The position numbers were made by a program, and so were the translations under genes. From assembly GCA_964343195.1 (NCBI GenBank), contig CAYFIR010000096.1, positions 1 through 26,095 on the forward strand: a stretch of DNA of 26,095 nucleotides. The letters are read 5' to 3'. The notes under the pieces were generated by a model. That model was not told the origin of the DNA, did not search any database, and worked only from the letters and a program-made list of their open reading frames with translations. The first letter of the stretch is position 1, and each line of letters begins with the position of its first letter. Shown here piece by piece: positions 7,785 to 15,777 of the stretch. Source of the stretch: CAYVAP01 sp964343195. GTDB taxonomy: Bacteria > Bacteroidota > Bacteroidia > J057.

Positions 7785-10619
7785 CTAAAACTTCACCTGT
7801 ACCCCAAAGAGCACATGCCTTGGTGCCAGGTATCGTGAGGGATTGTCTGGTGGAGGGCTATTGTCCAGCGGGTCAGGGTAGCGGGGATCGCGGGTGCCGA
7901 GGGGCAGGTCATCACCAAACTCCCAGGCGCGTCCGGTAACGGGGTTCACAATGGCCGAGGACAGGTAGTTGGTCAGGTTTTCCACCTCGAAAGAGAGCGA
8001 CAGCCGAGCGGCATTGGCAATGACGAAGTCGCGGGAGATTCTGGCATTCATCCAGAACCAGGGAGCACCGATCTCTGAGAACGGCTGATCCAGGATGGGC
8101 TCGTACTCAGGGCGACCAGTTTGGTCATTGACCCGTATCAACTCCTGTGGTGTGTAGCGCAGACCGGACTTATAGGTCGCAGTCAGGGAAGCCCGGAATC
8201 CTTCCAGCGGAATCCGCCAGAGGTAGTTGGTGGAGTCGGGCGTGAAGATCGCCAGCAGTTTGACGTCAAAGGGACGGTCCCAGGCCAGGAATTGTTCCTT
8301 GGTCGTATTAACGAATCCCTGCTGACGAATCTGAAGGGAAGATTCTGCTGCGGTATTACTTTTTCCCGTTGCGATCTGGTAGGCTCCGCTCAGTGTGCCG
8401 GTAAACCAGTCGCCAATCCGGCGAGTCAGAGCTACCTCAAGTCCACGGATACGGGCATAGTCCTGATTGATGAAGAAGGTCTTTTCTACAAATCGCCCGG
8501 TCTGATCGCGTACCTCGATGCGGCGGCTGACGATGTAGTCATATTTATCATTGTAGAAGGCGGTTGCCGTGAGGGCCATGTCGCGCGTGAGCTGAGACTT
8601 GAGGCCTACCTCGTAGCTCACGGTTACCTCGGGGTTGATGTTGGGGTTACCCAGATTGGACAGGAAGGAACGGTCCTGATAAATTGGGTCAAGGCCTGCG
8701 TAAACGAAGCGGGGGTGTGGCATGCGCATGGCGTGGCTGTAGTTGAAGTACAGCACGTTGTTTTCCGTTACGGGGAATGAAACGCGGATACGGGGCAACA
8801 GGCGGGCCTTCCAGCGACGGCCCAGGAACCCGAAACTTTGATCCAGGTAAGCCTCGCGCACCGCGTCGAGGACAGGTGCTTCTGGACTGGCCACGGCATC
8901 GTCCACAAATTTTCCCGGTGCCCAATAATTGAGGCGAAGGCCCAGATTGGCGATGATGCCTTTGTAGTTGATTTCGTCAGAGACAAAGAAGCCTCCGTTG
9001 GCGGGCTTGACCTGCCAGAAGTCGCTGCTGCGGCCCAGGCTGGTAGAAGGGGTGGTGACCGAGTCATTGATCTGAATAGGCGCTCCCACCCAGGGGCGGG
9101 TCACGTCGATCCACTGGAGTTCCTGTTCCTTGTGCTCGACCCCCATGGTTAAGTAGTGGACTTTGCCCTGAGACGCCCAGTTGAACTTGGTCTTAAAGGT
9201 ATATTCCTGGGCATAGTGGTCGTGCCAAAGGGTCGCAATTCCGCCATTGTTGGTGAGGCCGGGACCTGGAAAAACATAGACCACGTCATCATTGGGGTTA
9301 AATACGGTCACGGGGTCGGTCACGATGGAGCGCGGGTCAAAGATCTGATCCACCGTCTCGGTGCGGAAGGGACGGCCATTGGCGTCAGCTCGCAGGTTGG
9401 TAGCCAGTCGTCCCAGGGCGATGTCCATCGACCACTGCTCTCCCAGGATAGTGCGAAGGTTGAGCACCGACAGGTTGGAGTGGTGGGTGTATGTATTGGC
9501 CTGGTCCATGTCCAGGATGAAGCCATATTGGAGGCCGGGACGTACGATCTCGTCATTGCCGACGATCTGGAGAGTCCGGTTACTCTGGTTAATGTTGAGC
9601 GAGTGCTGATTGGTCAGCGTCAGCTTGACACCAGGACGAATCTGATAGGCCAACTTGACGGTATTGGACCAGCGGTTATCCTGACGCGGGGCCCACAGGG
9701 TATCGTTGGTAAACAGCGAGCTGCGTAGCTGATCGGCGACGGGGTTGTAGTTGTCGGTATTGGCCAGGTAAAAATTGTCGGACATGAAGGCCGATGCACT
9801 AGTGAAGAAGGTGAGCTTGTTGCGGATGATCGGCCCACCGAGTGAGACGCTCAGCTCGTCGGTATTCCAACTGGCTCCCTGATTGGGGCTGATGCCGAGG
9901 TTATCACGTCGGTAGTTGACGTTAAAGTCAAAGGCTGCGCCGCCTTCCTTGATGCGGGTGAGGATGACCCCGGAAGAACCGGAACCATATTCCGCATCGC
10001 TACCTCCGGTGATTACTTCGATCTGGTTGATGGCTCCGGCATTTACATCTACCCCAAAGCCCGTTCCGGCCAGGGGATCCTGCGCACTGATGCCATCTAC
10101 GCGGTATTCGGTTTCATAGACGCGCCCCCCACGAATCTGGATTCCGTCGGGGTTTTCGCTCACTCCGACTTGAAGGGCTACCGCTTCCTGCACGTTTTTG
10201 ACGCTTATTTCGCCCAGTTCATCCTCCCCAATGGTGGTACTGGACTGGCCACTCTCGAGGTCGATCAGGCTGGGTTCTCCTACGATTTCTACCTCTCCCA
10301 GCGTTTTGACCGCACTGTTTAGCGAAACATTCAGGGTTTCGGTTTGTCCACCACGGATCTGAATTCCGTTGAAAATCTTCTCCGCATAGCCCAGATAGGT
10401 GAACTTGATGGAGTAGTCTCCCGGCTTGAGGCCTGCAATAGTGTATTGCCCGTTGCTACTGGTATAACCGCCGCTGTAAGTTCCGATGACGACGACGGTG
10501 GCTCCCTCAAGAGGGTTGCCAGTCTCGGCATCTATGACTCGCCCGCTGAGGCGACCGTTTTGAGCTAGCAGGAGGACCGGACCGAGTACGAGAATGAGGA
10601 AAGGTAAAAGTCTGCGCAT
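7785..10619 (-). CDS. TonB-dependent outer-membrane receptor with carboxypeptidase-regulatory-like domain
   Basis: The protein has 944 residues. A signal peptide (MRRLLPFLILVLGPVLLLAQ) is followed by a CarboxypepD_reg-like beta-sandwich (about 22-105: GRLSGRVIDAETGNPLEGAT ... YTSSNGQYTIAGLKPGDYSI). The plug domain (about 112-235) contains VQEAVALQVGV, QIRGGR, YRVDGIS and INQIEVITGGSDAEYGSGSSG. The rest is a 22-strand-type beta-barrel ending in an aromatic residue (RHVLFGVQVKF), the outer-membrane insertion signal. It should import a ligand across the outer membrane using TonB/ExbBD energy. No SusD-like lipoprotein follows, so it is not a classical SusCD pair, and the substrate cannot be read from sequence. 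It lies 66 bp downstream of the LamG/T9SS gene and may share its transcript or use the weak promoter in that gap. Confidence 0.92.
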   Translation of the reverse strand: MRRLLPFLILVLGPVLLLAQNGRLSGRVIDAETGNPLEGATVVVIGTYSGGYTSSNGQYTIAGLKPGDYSIKFTYLGYAEKIFNGIQIRGGQTETLNVSLNSAVKTLGEVEIVGEPSLIDLESGQSSTTIGEDELGEISVKNVQEAVALQVGVSENPDGIQIRGGRVYETEYRVDGISAQDPLAGTGFGVDVNAGAINQIEVITGGSDAEYGSGSSGVILTRIKEGGAAFDFNVNYRRDNLGISPNQGASWNTDELSVSLGGPIIRNKLTFFTSASAFMSDNFYLANTDNYNPVADQLRSSLFTNDTLWAPRQDNRWSNTVKLAYQIRPGVKLTLTNQHSLNINQSNRTLQIVGNDEIVRPGLQYGFILDMDQANTYTHHSNLSVLNLRTILGEQWSMDIALGRLATNLRADANGRPFRTETVDQIFDPRSIVTDPVTVFNPNDDVVYVFPGPGLTNNGGIATLWHDHYAQEYTFKTKFNWASQGKVHYLTMGVEHKEQELQWIDVTRPWVGAPIQINDSVTTPSTSLGRSSDFWQVKPANGGFFVSDEINYKGIIANLGLRLNYWAPGKFVDDAVASPEAPVLDAVREAYLDQSFGFLGRRWKARLLPRIRVSFPVTENNVLYFNYSHAMRMPHPRFVYAGLDPIYQDRSFLSNLGNPNINPEVTVSYEVGLKSQLTRDMALTATAFYNDKYDYIVSRRIEVRDQTGRFVEKTFFINQDYARIRGLEVALTRRIGDWFTGTLSGAYQIATGKSNTAAESSLQIRQQGFVNTTKEQFLAWDRPFDVKLLAIFTPDSTNYLWRIPLEGFRASLTATYKSGLRYTPQELIRVNDQTGRPEYEPILDQPFSEIGAPWFWMNARISRDFVIANAARLSLSFEVENLTNYLSSAIVNPVTGRAWEFGDDLPLGTRDPRYPDPLDNSPPPDNPSRYLAPRHVLFGVQVKF

Positions 10620-10635
10620 AAGGATGGCTTGGGCC

Positions 10636-10666
10636 CAAATATCGCTAACCCATAGGGGAAAGACAA
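10636..10666 (-). promoter_or_regulatory. Promoter candidate for the TonB receptor
   Basis: On the minus strand TTG (10664-10666) is followed after exactly 20 bases by GATATTTG (10636-10643), one mismatch from TAnnTTTG. The predicted start is about 10-15 bases upstream of the ATG at 10619. Confidence 0.35.
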
Positions 10667-10685
10667 TTACCGCAATGTTACCAAG

Positions 10686-12503
10686 CTATCTGAGTAAGGT
10701 GAGGTGTCCGCGCTGGGCCTCTGTTTGCTGGCCACACAGATACTTTACCGTTGTGTAGTATGTTCCAGTGGGTACAGGTTTTCCCTTCCAGGTTCCGTCC
10801 CAGCGCGATGTTGTGCCTGAAGACTGGAACATTAGCCGTCCCCATCGATCATAGACTTTCCATTCCATCTGCCGAATATCGAATTCCGTACGTGGGTAAA
10901 ATTCGTCATTGGCTCCATCTCCGTTGGGAGTGAATATGTTGGGTAAGAGTAACCTACAGTTTGCCGTGGCCTGAACCGACTGACAAATTTCCTGGGAACA
11001 CACCTTTCCACTGGGGAAAGCGCCATAGGCTGTAAGGCAGATTTCATGCTGCCCGCCAGCCGGGAGAATGTATTCCCTTGCTTCTCCCTGCCCAATTTGA
11101 TTGCTTGAATCCATTCCCCAGGAAAAGGCCAGGGAATCGATGGAGCCCGTACTACGATCCTGCACCTGAAGTGTGAGTCCGGTCAGGTCCATGGTAAAGT
11201 TGGGGGTAAGGCCAAACGCTGCGCAATCTTCCTCTACCTCGACCAATTCACAGGTCTGGTCAAAGCAGGTCTGTCCATCGGCCAGCAAGTGGTAGGCATT
11301 GAGGCAGAGGTTGTAGGTGCCTGCCTCTTGGTAAACATGGTCGGCAGTCCCTGATGGGGGGATTGAGGTCTGGTTCAGGTCTCCCCAGAGAATGGAAACT
11401 GAATCTATTTCACCGATAGATTGATCTGTCAGTGTGGCGAAGACACTCTCCAGATTCAGGTCAAACTGAGCCTGCAAGGGGATGGTGTTGCAGGCGGGTG
11501 GCTGGCAGTCTTCGACAGTAATCGTAAAGGTCTGCCGTTGCCGACAGTCGGGGGAATTGAAGCGCAGCACTGTGTAAGTGGTGGTAATTTCTGGCGTAGC
11601 TTGTGGAGTGGAGCATGATGTGCAGCTTAGTCCCTGGGCGGGATACCATTCATATTCGTTGCTTAATCCTCCATATATAACTACGGTTTCTCCCTGGCAG
11701 ATGGTGGTATCACGGGTAACGAGCCCGGCCGTTGAGGGGGAAGTTTGCTCGCTTAAGGCCAAAATCTCGGCTTCGTCCAACTCGCGGTTGTAGAAGCGGA
11801 GATCGTCGATTTTGCCGTGGTAGTAGTCCAGGGATGTAGGCTGAGCATAGGGGTCTGATATGCCACTTTGTCCAGTTTCTCCTGGAATATAGTAGAGCTG
11901 GCCTCCGGTTCCGCTGTAAGTCCCACAATCATTTAGGCCATTGATGTAAATCTCCATGTCCTGGGGACCTCTGATAATGGCTGCGACATGGTACCAGGTA
12001 TTCAGGGTAAGGTCTGTGGTTCCCGTTTTTGATCTACGGGAATTGGGGCCGGTTTCTCCTCCGTCTCCATACTGCACGTGAAACTTCGCGCTGGACGCGG
12101 TAGCATTTCCAATAAAAATCCCGTTGTAGCTGTTCTCGGCCCAGTTATTGGCAAAGACCATGTTGCGATGGTGATCGTCCAGAAGTATCCACGCTGCCAC
12201 CGTCAGAGGCAGGGGCTCGTTGAACTTGCCATTCGCAGTGTACTCGATGTAGTCATCAATCCCGTCGAACTGATAGGCAGAGTTGGGATTGCCAAAGCGA
12301 TCCGTCGTCAAGGTTGCCCCATAGACGGTGCCATGATTGCCATTGCCGCTATAATCCTGCGCATCTCCATCAAATGGATAATGGGCTACCAGGCTATCCT
12401 GAAGGGTAAACTGGGAATAGACAGGATTGGAAGCGAGAAATATTAGCACAAAAAGGCCAGTAGACAGCCTGAGTGCCTTTTGGAAGGTTGAATTGGGAAG
12501 CAT
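10686..12503 (-). CDS. Secreted LamG/PKD protein with gliding-motility-type (type B) T9SS C-terminal domain
   Basis: The protein has 605 residues. The signal peptide ends about residue 31 (FVLIFLASNPVYSQ). A LamG/concanavalin-like jelly roll spans about 35-255 (DSLVAHYPFDGDAQDYSGNG, YQFDGIDDYIEY, NTWYHVAAIIRG, GKIDDLRFYNRELDEAEI). An Ig-like region with paired cysteines follows (TTICQGETVVIYGG ... LSCTSCSTPQATPEITTTYT), then two PKD-like modules (AQFDLNLESVFATLTDQSIG and TPNFTMDLTGLTLQVQDRS). The last 90 residues are the gliding-motility-associated CTD: PNIFTPNGDGANDEFYP, YDRWGRLMFQS, WDGTWKGKPVPTGTYYT. That CTD directs outer-membrane passage by the type IX system. LamG domains bind carbohydrate or protein, so a surface adhesin is plausible; the ligand is unknown. 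The next gene downstream is the TonB receptor, 66 bp away. Confidence 0.92.
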   Translation of the reverse strand: MLPNSTFQKALRLSTGLFVLIFLASNPVYSQFTLQDSLVAHYPFDGDAQDYSGNGNHGTVYGATLTTDRFGNPNSAYQFDGIDDYIEYTANGKFNEPLPLTVAAWILLDDHHRNMVFANNWAENSYNGIFIGNATASSAKFHVQYGDGGETGPNSRRSKTGTTDLTLNTWYHVAAIIRGPQDMEIYINGLNDCGTYSGTGGQLYYIPGETGQSGISDPYAQPTSLDYYHGKIDDLRFYNRELDEAEILALSEQTSPSTAGLVTRDTTICQGETVVIYGGLSNEYEWYPAQGLSCTSCSTPQATPEITTTYTVLRFNSPDCRQRQTFTITVEDCQPPACNTIPLQAQFDLNLESVFATLTDQSIGEIDSVSILWGDLNQTSIPPSGTADHVYQEAGTYNLCLNAYHLLADGQTCFDQTCELVEVEEDCAAFGLTPNFTMDLTGLTLQVQDRSTGSIDSLAFSWGMDSSNQIGQGEAREYILPAGGQHEICLTAYGAFPSGKVCSQEICQSVQATANCRLLLPNIFTPNGDGANDEFYPRTEFDIRQMEWKVYDRWGRLMFQSSGTTSRWDGTWKGKPVPTGTYYTTVKYLCGQQTEAQRGHLTLLR

Positions 12504-12572
12504 GGTTGAAAAGCTTAAAAGTGATTATTCCATGGATCCTCAATCTGCGAAATGAGAGAAATTGGGCAGGTA

Positions 12573-13550
12573 TTACCCCAGTAATTTGATGGCGTCTTTG
12601 GCAAAATAGGTCGCGATCAGGTCGGTTCCTGCTCGCTTGATTCCCATCAGGGTTTCCATCATGGTGGCATCGTGATCCAGCCAGCCCTGTGCCGCTGCGG
12701 CTTTGATCATGGCATATTCGCCCGAAACCTGATACGCTGCAATGGGGACATTCACTTCGTCCTTCGCCATCCGAATCACATCGAGGTATGCTAACGCAGG
12801 CTTTACCATCACAATATCAGCTCCTTCTTCGATGTCCAGTAAAATTTCTTCGATTCCCTCATGGCTGTTAGCAGGGTCCATCTGATAGGTTTTTTTGTCG
12901 CCAAAACCTGGCGCCGAATCCAGGGCATCGCGGAAGGGACCGTAAAAAGCTGAGGCATACTTTGCGCTATAGGCCATGATGCCGACGTTGGGGAAGTCTT
13001 CTTCCTCCAGCAGGTCGCGGATCTCCCCGATGCGGCCATCCATCATATCGGATGGGGCGACAAAGTCAGCCCCGGCTTCCGCATGACTTAGCGCCATTCT
13101 GGCCAATACGTCTACTGTATCGTCATTAACGATCAGTCCATCGCGTACAATGCCGTCGTGGCCATAGCTACTATATGGATCCAGGGCCACATCTGTCATG
13201 ACCAATAAATCTGGAGCCACGTCTTTGATGGTCTTGATGCTGCGCTGCATCAGACCGTCCGGGTTCACTGCTTCGGTGCCTTCGTTGTCTTTCAACTCAT
13301 CCGGTACCTTCACAAAAAGCAGGACTCCCTTCACCCCCATGCTTTGCAACTCCCTGACTTCCTGGGAGATACCATCCAGCGAATAGCGATAATACCCCGG
13401 CATGGAGGGAATTTCTTCCTTCACATTTTTCCCTTCTACGATAAATAGCGGTACCAGAAAATCATCAGGAGAAAGCCTGGTTTGAGCTACCATGCTCCGA
13501 ATAGCAGGAGACTGGCGAAGGCGACGAAGGCGGCGGTATGGGTAGGACAT
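12573..13550 (-). CDS. hemB: Porphobilinogen synthase (delta-aminolevulinic acid dehydratase), Mg-type
   Basis: HemB joins two 5-aminolevulinate molecules to porphobilinogen in the cytosolic haem pathway. The 325-residue length is normal for the family. The two Schiff-base lysines are present: Lys197 in YSAKYASAFYGPF and Lys250 in MVKPALAYLDVI. The flexible-lid and substrate-binding region VAPSDMMDGRIGEIR (164-178) is intact. The metal segment reads DVALDPYSSYGHDG (120-133): the three zinc-ligand cysteines of E. coli-type enzymes are replaced by Ala122, Asp124 and Asp132, the pattern of zinc-independent, Mg/K-dependent enzymes such as that of Pseudomonas. The N-terminal arm (PYRRLRRLRQSPAIR) used in octamer assembly is present. 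It lies 137 bp downstream of cydA in the same direction, a sensible pairing of haem supply and haem oxidase. Confidence 0.97.
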   Translation of the reverse strand: MSYPYRRLRRLRQSPAIRSMVAQTRLSPDDFLVPLFIVEGKNVKEEIPSMPGYYRYSLDGISQEVRELQSMGVKGVLLFVKVPDELKDNEGTEAVNPDGLMQRSIKTIKDVAPDLLVMTDVALDPYSSYGHDGIVRDGLIVNDDTVDVLARMALSHAEAGADFVAPSDMMDGRIGEIRDLLEEEDFPNVGIMAYSAKYASAFYGPFRDALDSAPGFGDKKTYQMDPANSHEGIEEILLDIEEGADIVMVKPALAYLDVIRMAKDEVNVPIAAYQVSGEYAMIKAAAAQGWLDHDATMMETLMGIKRAGTDLIATYFAKDAIKLLG

Positions 13551-13687
13551 GAGTAGTGGAGGCGTTGCAGGGTGAATGTTAAAAGTTGAAGGCTGGTGGA
13601 ATATACTCTAAGTTGAAAGTGGTGATGGTCAGTATTTTGTGCGAATTCCGAATGGGTAATTACTTAATTCAGCAGGCACTGGAATGA

Positions 13688-15082
13688 TCAGGAAACTGGT
13701 CCTAATGAATCTGCCATTCCTTTTTGTCCAGGGCGCTGATCGATCAGGTCATTGTCGTCAGGGCCGTGCTTGATTTTCTTATTCAGCAGATAGATGAAAA
13801 GCGCCAGTAGCAGGGCATAAATCAGGGTGAACATGATCAGGGAGAAAAGCACCTGATTGGCGGTGACGGCTTTGCTAAGGGCATCACTGGTTCGCAGCAA
13901 GCCATACACCACCCAGGGCTGACGCCCCATTTCGGCGGTGTACCAGCCAAACTGATTGGCAAGCTGGGGCAGGATTACCATGGGAACGAAGAGCTTCAAC
14001 AACCACTTTTGTTCGAATAAACTTCCCCTGATCCAGAAAAATCCTGCCAGTAGGGTAATTCCGATCAGGGCCATGCCGATGGCGACCATGAGGTGATAAA
14101 ACTGGAAAACAGCGTTGACAGCGGTTGGTTGCTCATCTTTGGGGAAGGCATTGAGTCCTTTGACGGGAGTTGTAAAATCTCCATGCAAAAGGAAAGTCAA
14201 ACCCCCAGGCACCCCGATACCGGTTACTTCCTGATTTTCTGTATCGACCCAACCAAAGATGTAGGCGTGGGCCACCGAGAGGGAATCATAATGTCCCTCC
14301 ATGGCGGCCAGTTTGGGGGGCTGGTTTTTGGCAACTCCATCAGCGGAGCTATGGCCTGTTACTAGTTGTGCCAGAGAGGCAACGAGTGCCACTCCCAGGG
14401 CTATTTTAAAGGCTTTTTTCGATATCTCGATGTGGCGACCCTTGAGCAGGTAGTAGGCGTGGACACTGGTCACCAAAAAGGCTCCCGCCAGAAAAGCCCC
14501 AATCCAAACGTGGGAAAGGCGTTCCACACTGCTTGGGTTGAAGACCATGGCCCAGAAATCGGTAATCTCGGCACGGGCCTTCATGCCTTCGCCTACGATG
14601 TGAAATCCCGCCGGAGTTTGCTGCCAGCTATTGGCCACCACGATCCAGATCGCGGAAAACATCGACCCAACAAACACCCCGATAGTGGAAATGAAGTGTA
14701 CCCGAGGGCTGACGCGGTTCCACCCAAACAGGAGTACCCCCAGGAATCCGCTTTCCAGCGCAAAAGCAAATATGCCTTCTGCCGCCAGGGCTGAGCCAAA
14801 CACATCCCCCACATAGCGGGAATAGGTGGCCCAGTTGGTCCCAAACTCAAACTCCATCACGATGCCAGTCGCGACACCGATCCCAAAAGTCAACGCAAAA
14901 ATCTTGGTCCAGAAGCGGGCCATTTTCTCATAAAGGGGATCTTTGGTGCGCAGGAATTGCCCTTCCATGAAGACCATCAATAGCCCCAGCCCTATGCTAA
15001 GGGGGGGATAGATGTAGTGGAAAGCAACGGTAAAGGCAAACTGAATTCGGGATAGTATTTCTACGTCCATGCTGGCATTCAT
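13688..15082 (-). CDS. cydA: Cytochrome bd ubiquinol oxidase subunit I
   Basis: CydA carries haems b558, b595 and d in the inner membrane and reduces O2 with quinol. The haem and proton-path residues can be aligned: His22 in FHYIYPPLSIG, Glu102 and Glu110 in AEGIFAFALESG, His191 in ERLSHVWIGAF, and the Met of YHLMVAIGM. The Q-loop motif is present (GVAKNQPPKLAAMEG), as is GRQPW near the C-terminus. At 464 residues this is the short-Q-loop type. About nine transmembrane helices are visible. A second ATG at residue 5 (MDVEILSRIQF) matches the family start equally well. No cydB follows: the next gene is hemB. The upstream neighbour is a MarR regulator, 92 bp away. In E. coli-type enzymes an Arg precedes the haem-ligand Met by two residues; here it is His. 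Confidence 0.95.
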   Translation of the reverse strand: MNASMDVEILSRIQFAFTVAFHYIYPPLSIGLGLLMVFMEGQFLRTKDPLYEKMARFWTKIFALTFGIGVATGIVMEFEFGTNWATYSRYVGDVFGSALAAEGIFAFALESGFLGVLLFGWNRVSPRVHFISTIGVFVGSMFSAIWIVVANSWQQTPAGFHIVGEGMKARAEITDFWAMVFNPSSVERLSHVWIGAFLAGAFLVTSVHAYYLLKGRHIEISKKAFKIALGVALVASLAQLVTGHSSADGVAKNQPPKLAAMEGHYDSLSVAHAYIFGWVDTENQEVTGIGVPGGLTFLLHGDFTTPVKGLNAFPKDEQPTAVNAVFQFYHLMVAIGMALIGITLLAGFFWIRGSLFEQKWLLKLFVPMVILPQLANQFGWYTAEMGRQPWVVYGLLRTSDALSKAVTANQVLFSLIMFTLIYALLLALFIYLLNKKIKHGPDDNDLIDQRPGQKGMADSLGPVS

Positions 15083-15174
15083 ACTGGGTGAGAGAGCTGC
15101 AAATTACATCTCGGCGAGCCTAGGTAGAAATGAGAAAACGCATTAAAGGTTTCCAAAAAACGTGAAGTTTCAAG

Positions 15175-15663
15175 CTATTGGCTGTCGCAGTCTTCTTCGG
15201 ACTCCTGAGCAGAGCGGAGTTTGTCAAGCATGAGATTGAACTGCTCTACCTCTTCAACTGTTAGGGCTCCGAATGCACGCTCCAGTTCGTCTTCCAGCCC
15301 AGAGATTTCATCGAGCAGGGAAAGGCCATTGGCGGTTATAAGCACATCTACCAGGCGCTTGTCGGATTTGCAGACGCGACGCTCCACGAGCTTTTTCTTC
15401 ACCAGACGATCTACGATGCGCGAAACATCTGACATCTTGTCGAGCATACGACTCCGGATATCAGAGGTGGAAATTGGGTCGGGATACTGACCTCGCAGGA
15501 TACGGAGGACATTGTATTGCTGAAGGGTAATGTCAAATCGGCGGAAAAAAGCCTTTTGTTGTGCTATGAGCCAATTGTGGGTATAGATCAGGTTAACGGC
15601 AGCCCTTTGTTTTTCGCTGCGAAAAGGGGTTTTCTGTTTTATGGCTTCTTCAATCTTCATCAT
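15175..15663 (-). CDS. MarR-family transcriptional regulator
   Basis: The protein has 162 residues with the MarR winged-helix layout: dimerisation helices at both ends and a central HTH (QYNVLRILRGQYPDPISTSDI ... DKMSDVSRIVDRLVKKKLVE, about 50-94). The wing ends with the diagnostic D-K-R pattern (SDKRLVDVLITANGL, 100-114). The tail is acidic (QESEEDCDSQ). Such proteins bind palindromes as dimers and usually release DNA on binding a phenolic ligand or on thiol oxidation; one Cys (CKSDKR) lies in the wing. A palindrome just upstream of its ATG suggests autoregulation. It sits directly before cydA on the same strand and may control it. Two adjacent ATGs (15663 and 15660) make the start uncertain by one codon. 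Confidence 0.92.
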   Translation of the reverse strand: MMKIEEAIKQKTPFRSEKQRAAVNLIYTHNWLIAQQKAFFRRFDITLQQYNVLRILRGQYPDPISTSDIRSRMLDKMSDVSRIVDRLVKKKLVERRVCKSDKRLVDVLITANGLSLLDEISGLEDELERAFGALTVEEVEQFNLMLDKLRSAQESEEDCDSQ

Positions 15664-15676
15664 GCTCAGGGCTGAA

Positions 15677-15696
15677 AACCAATACGTTTATTGGTT
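15677..15696. promoter_or_regulatory. Palindromic operator candidate for the MarR regulator
   Basis: AACCAAT (15677-15683), a 6-base spacer and ATTGGTT (15690-15696) form a perfect 7+7 inverted repeat, 20 bp in all. It ends 13 bases upstream of the regulator's ATG. Size, symmetry and place fit a MarR dimer site; a second palindrome, GTTTAAAC, lies beside it. Confidence 0.55.
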
Positions 15697-15777
15697 AAGG
15701 TTTAAACACTATTTATGGGAATATAACTTAAGACAAGTGGAAAGGTTGCAACAATCAGACCTCAATTAGCGGGTTTT

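Noticed and set aside
8121..8780. 219-codon + strand frame inside the TonB receptor gene
   Set aside because: Antisense shadow; the minus-strand product has full receptor architecture.
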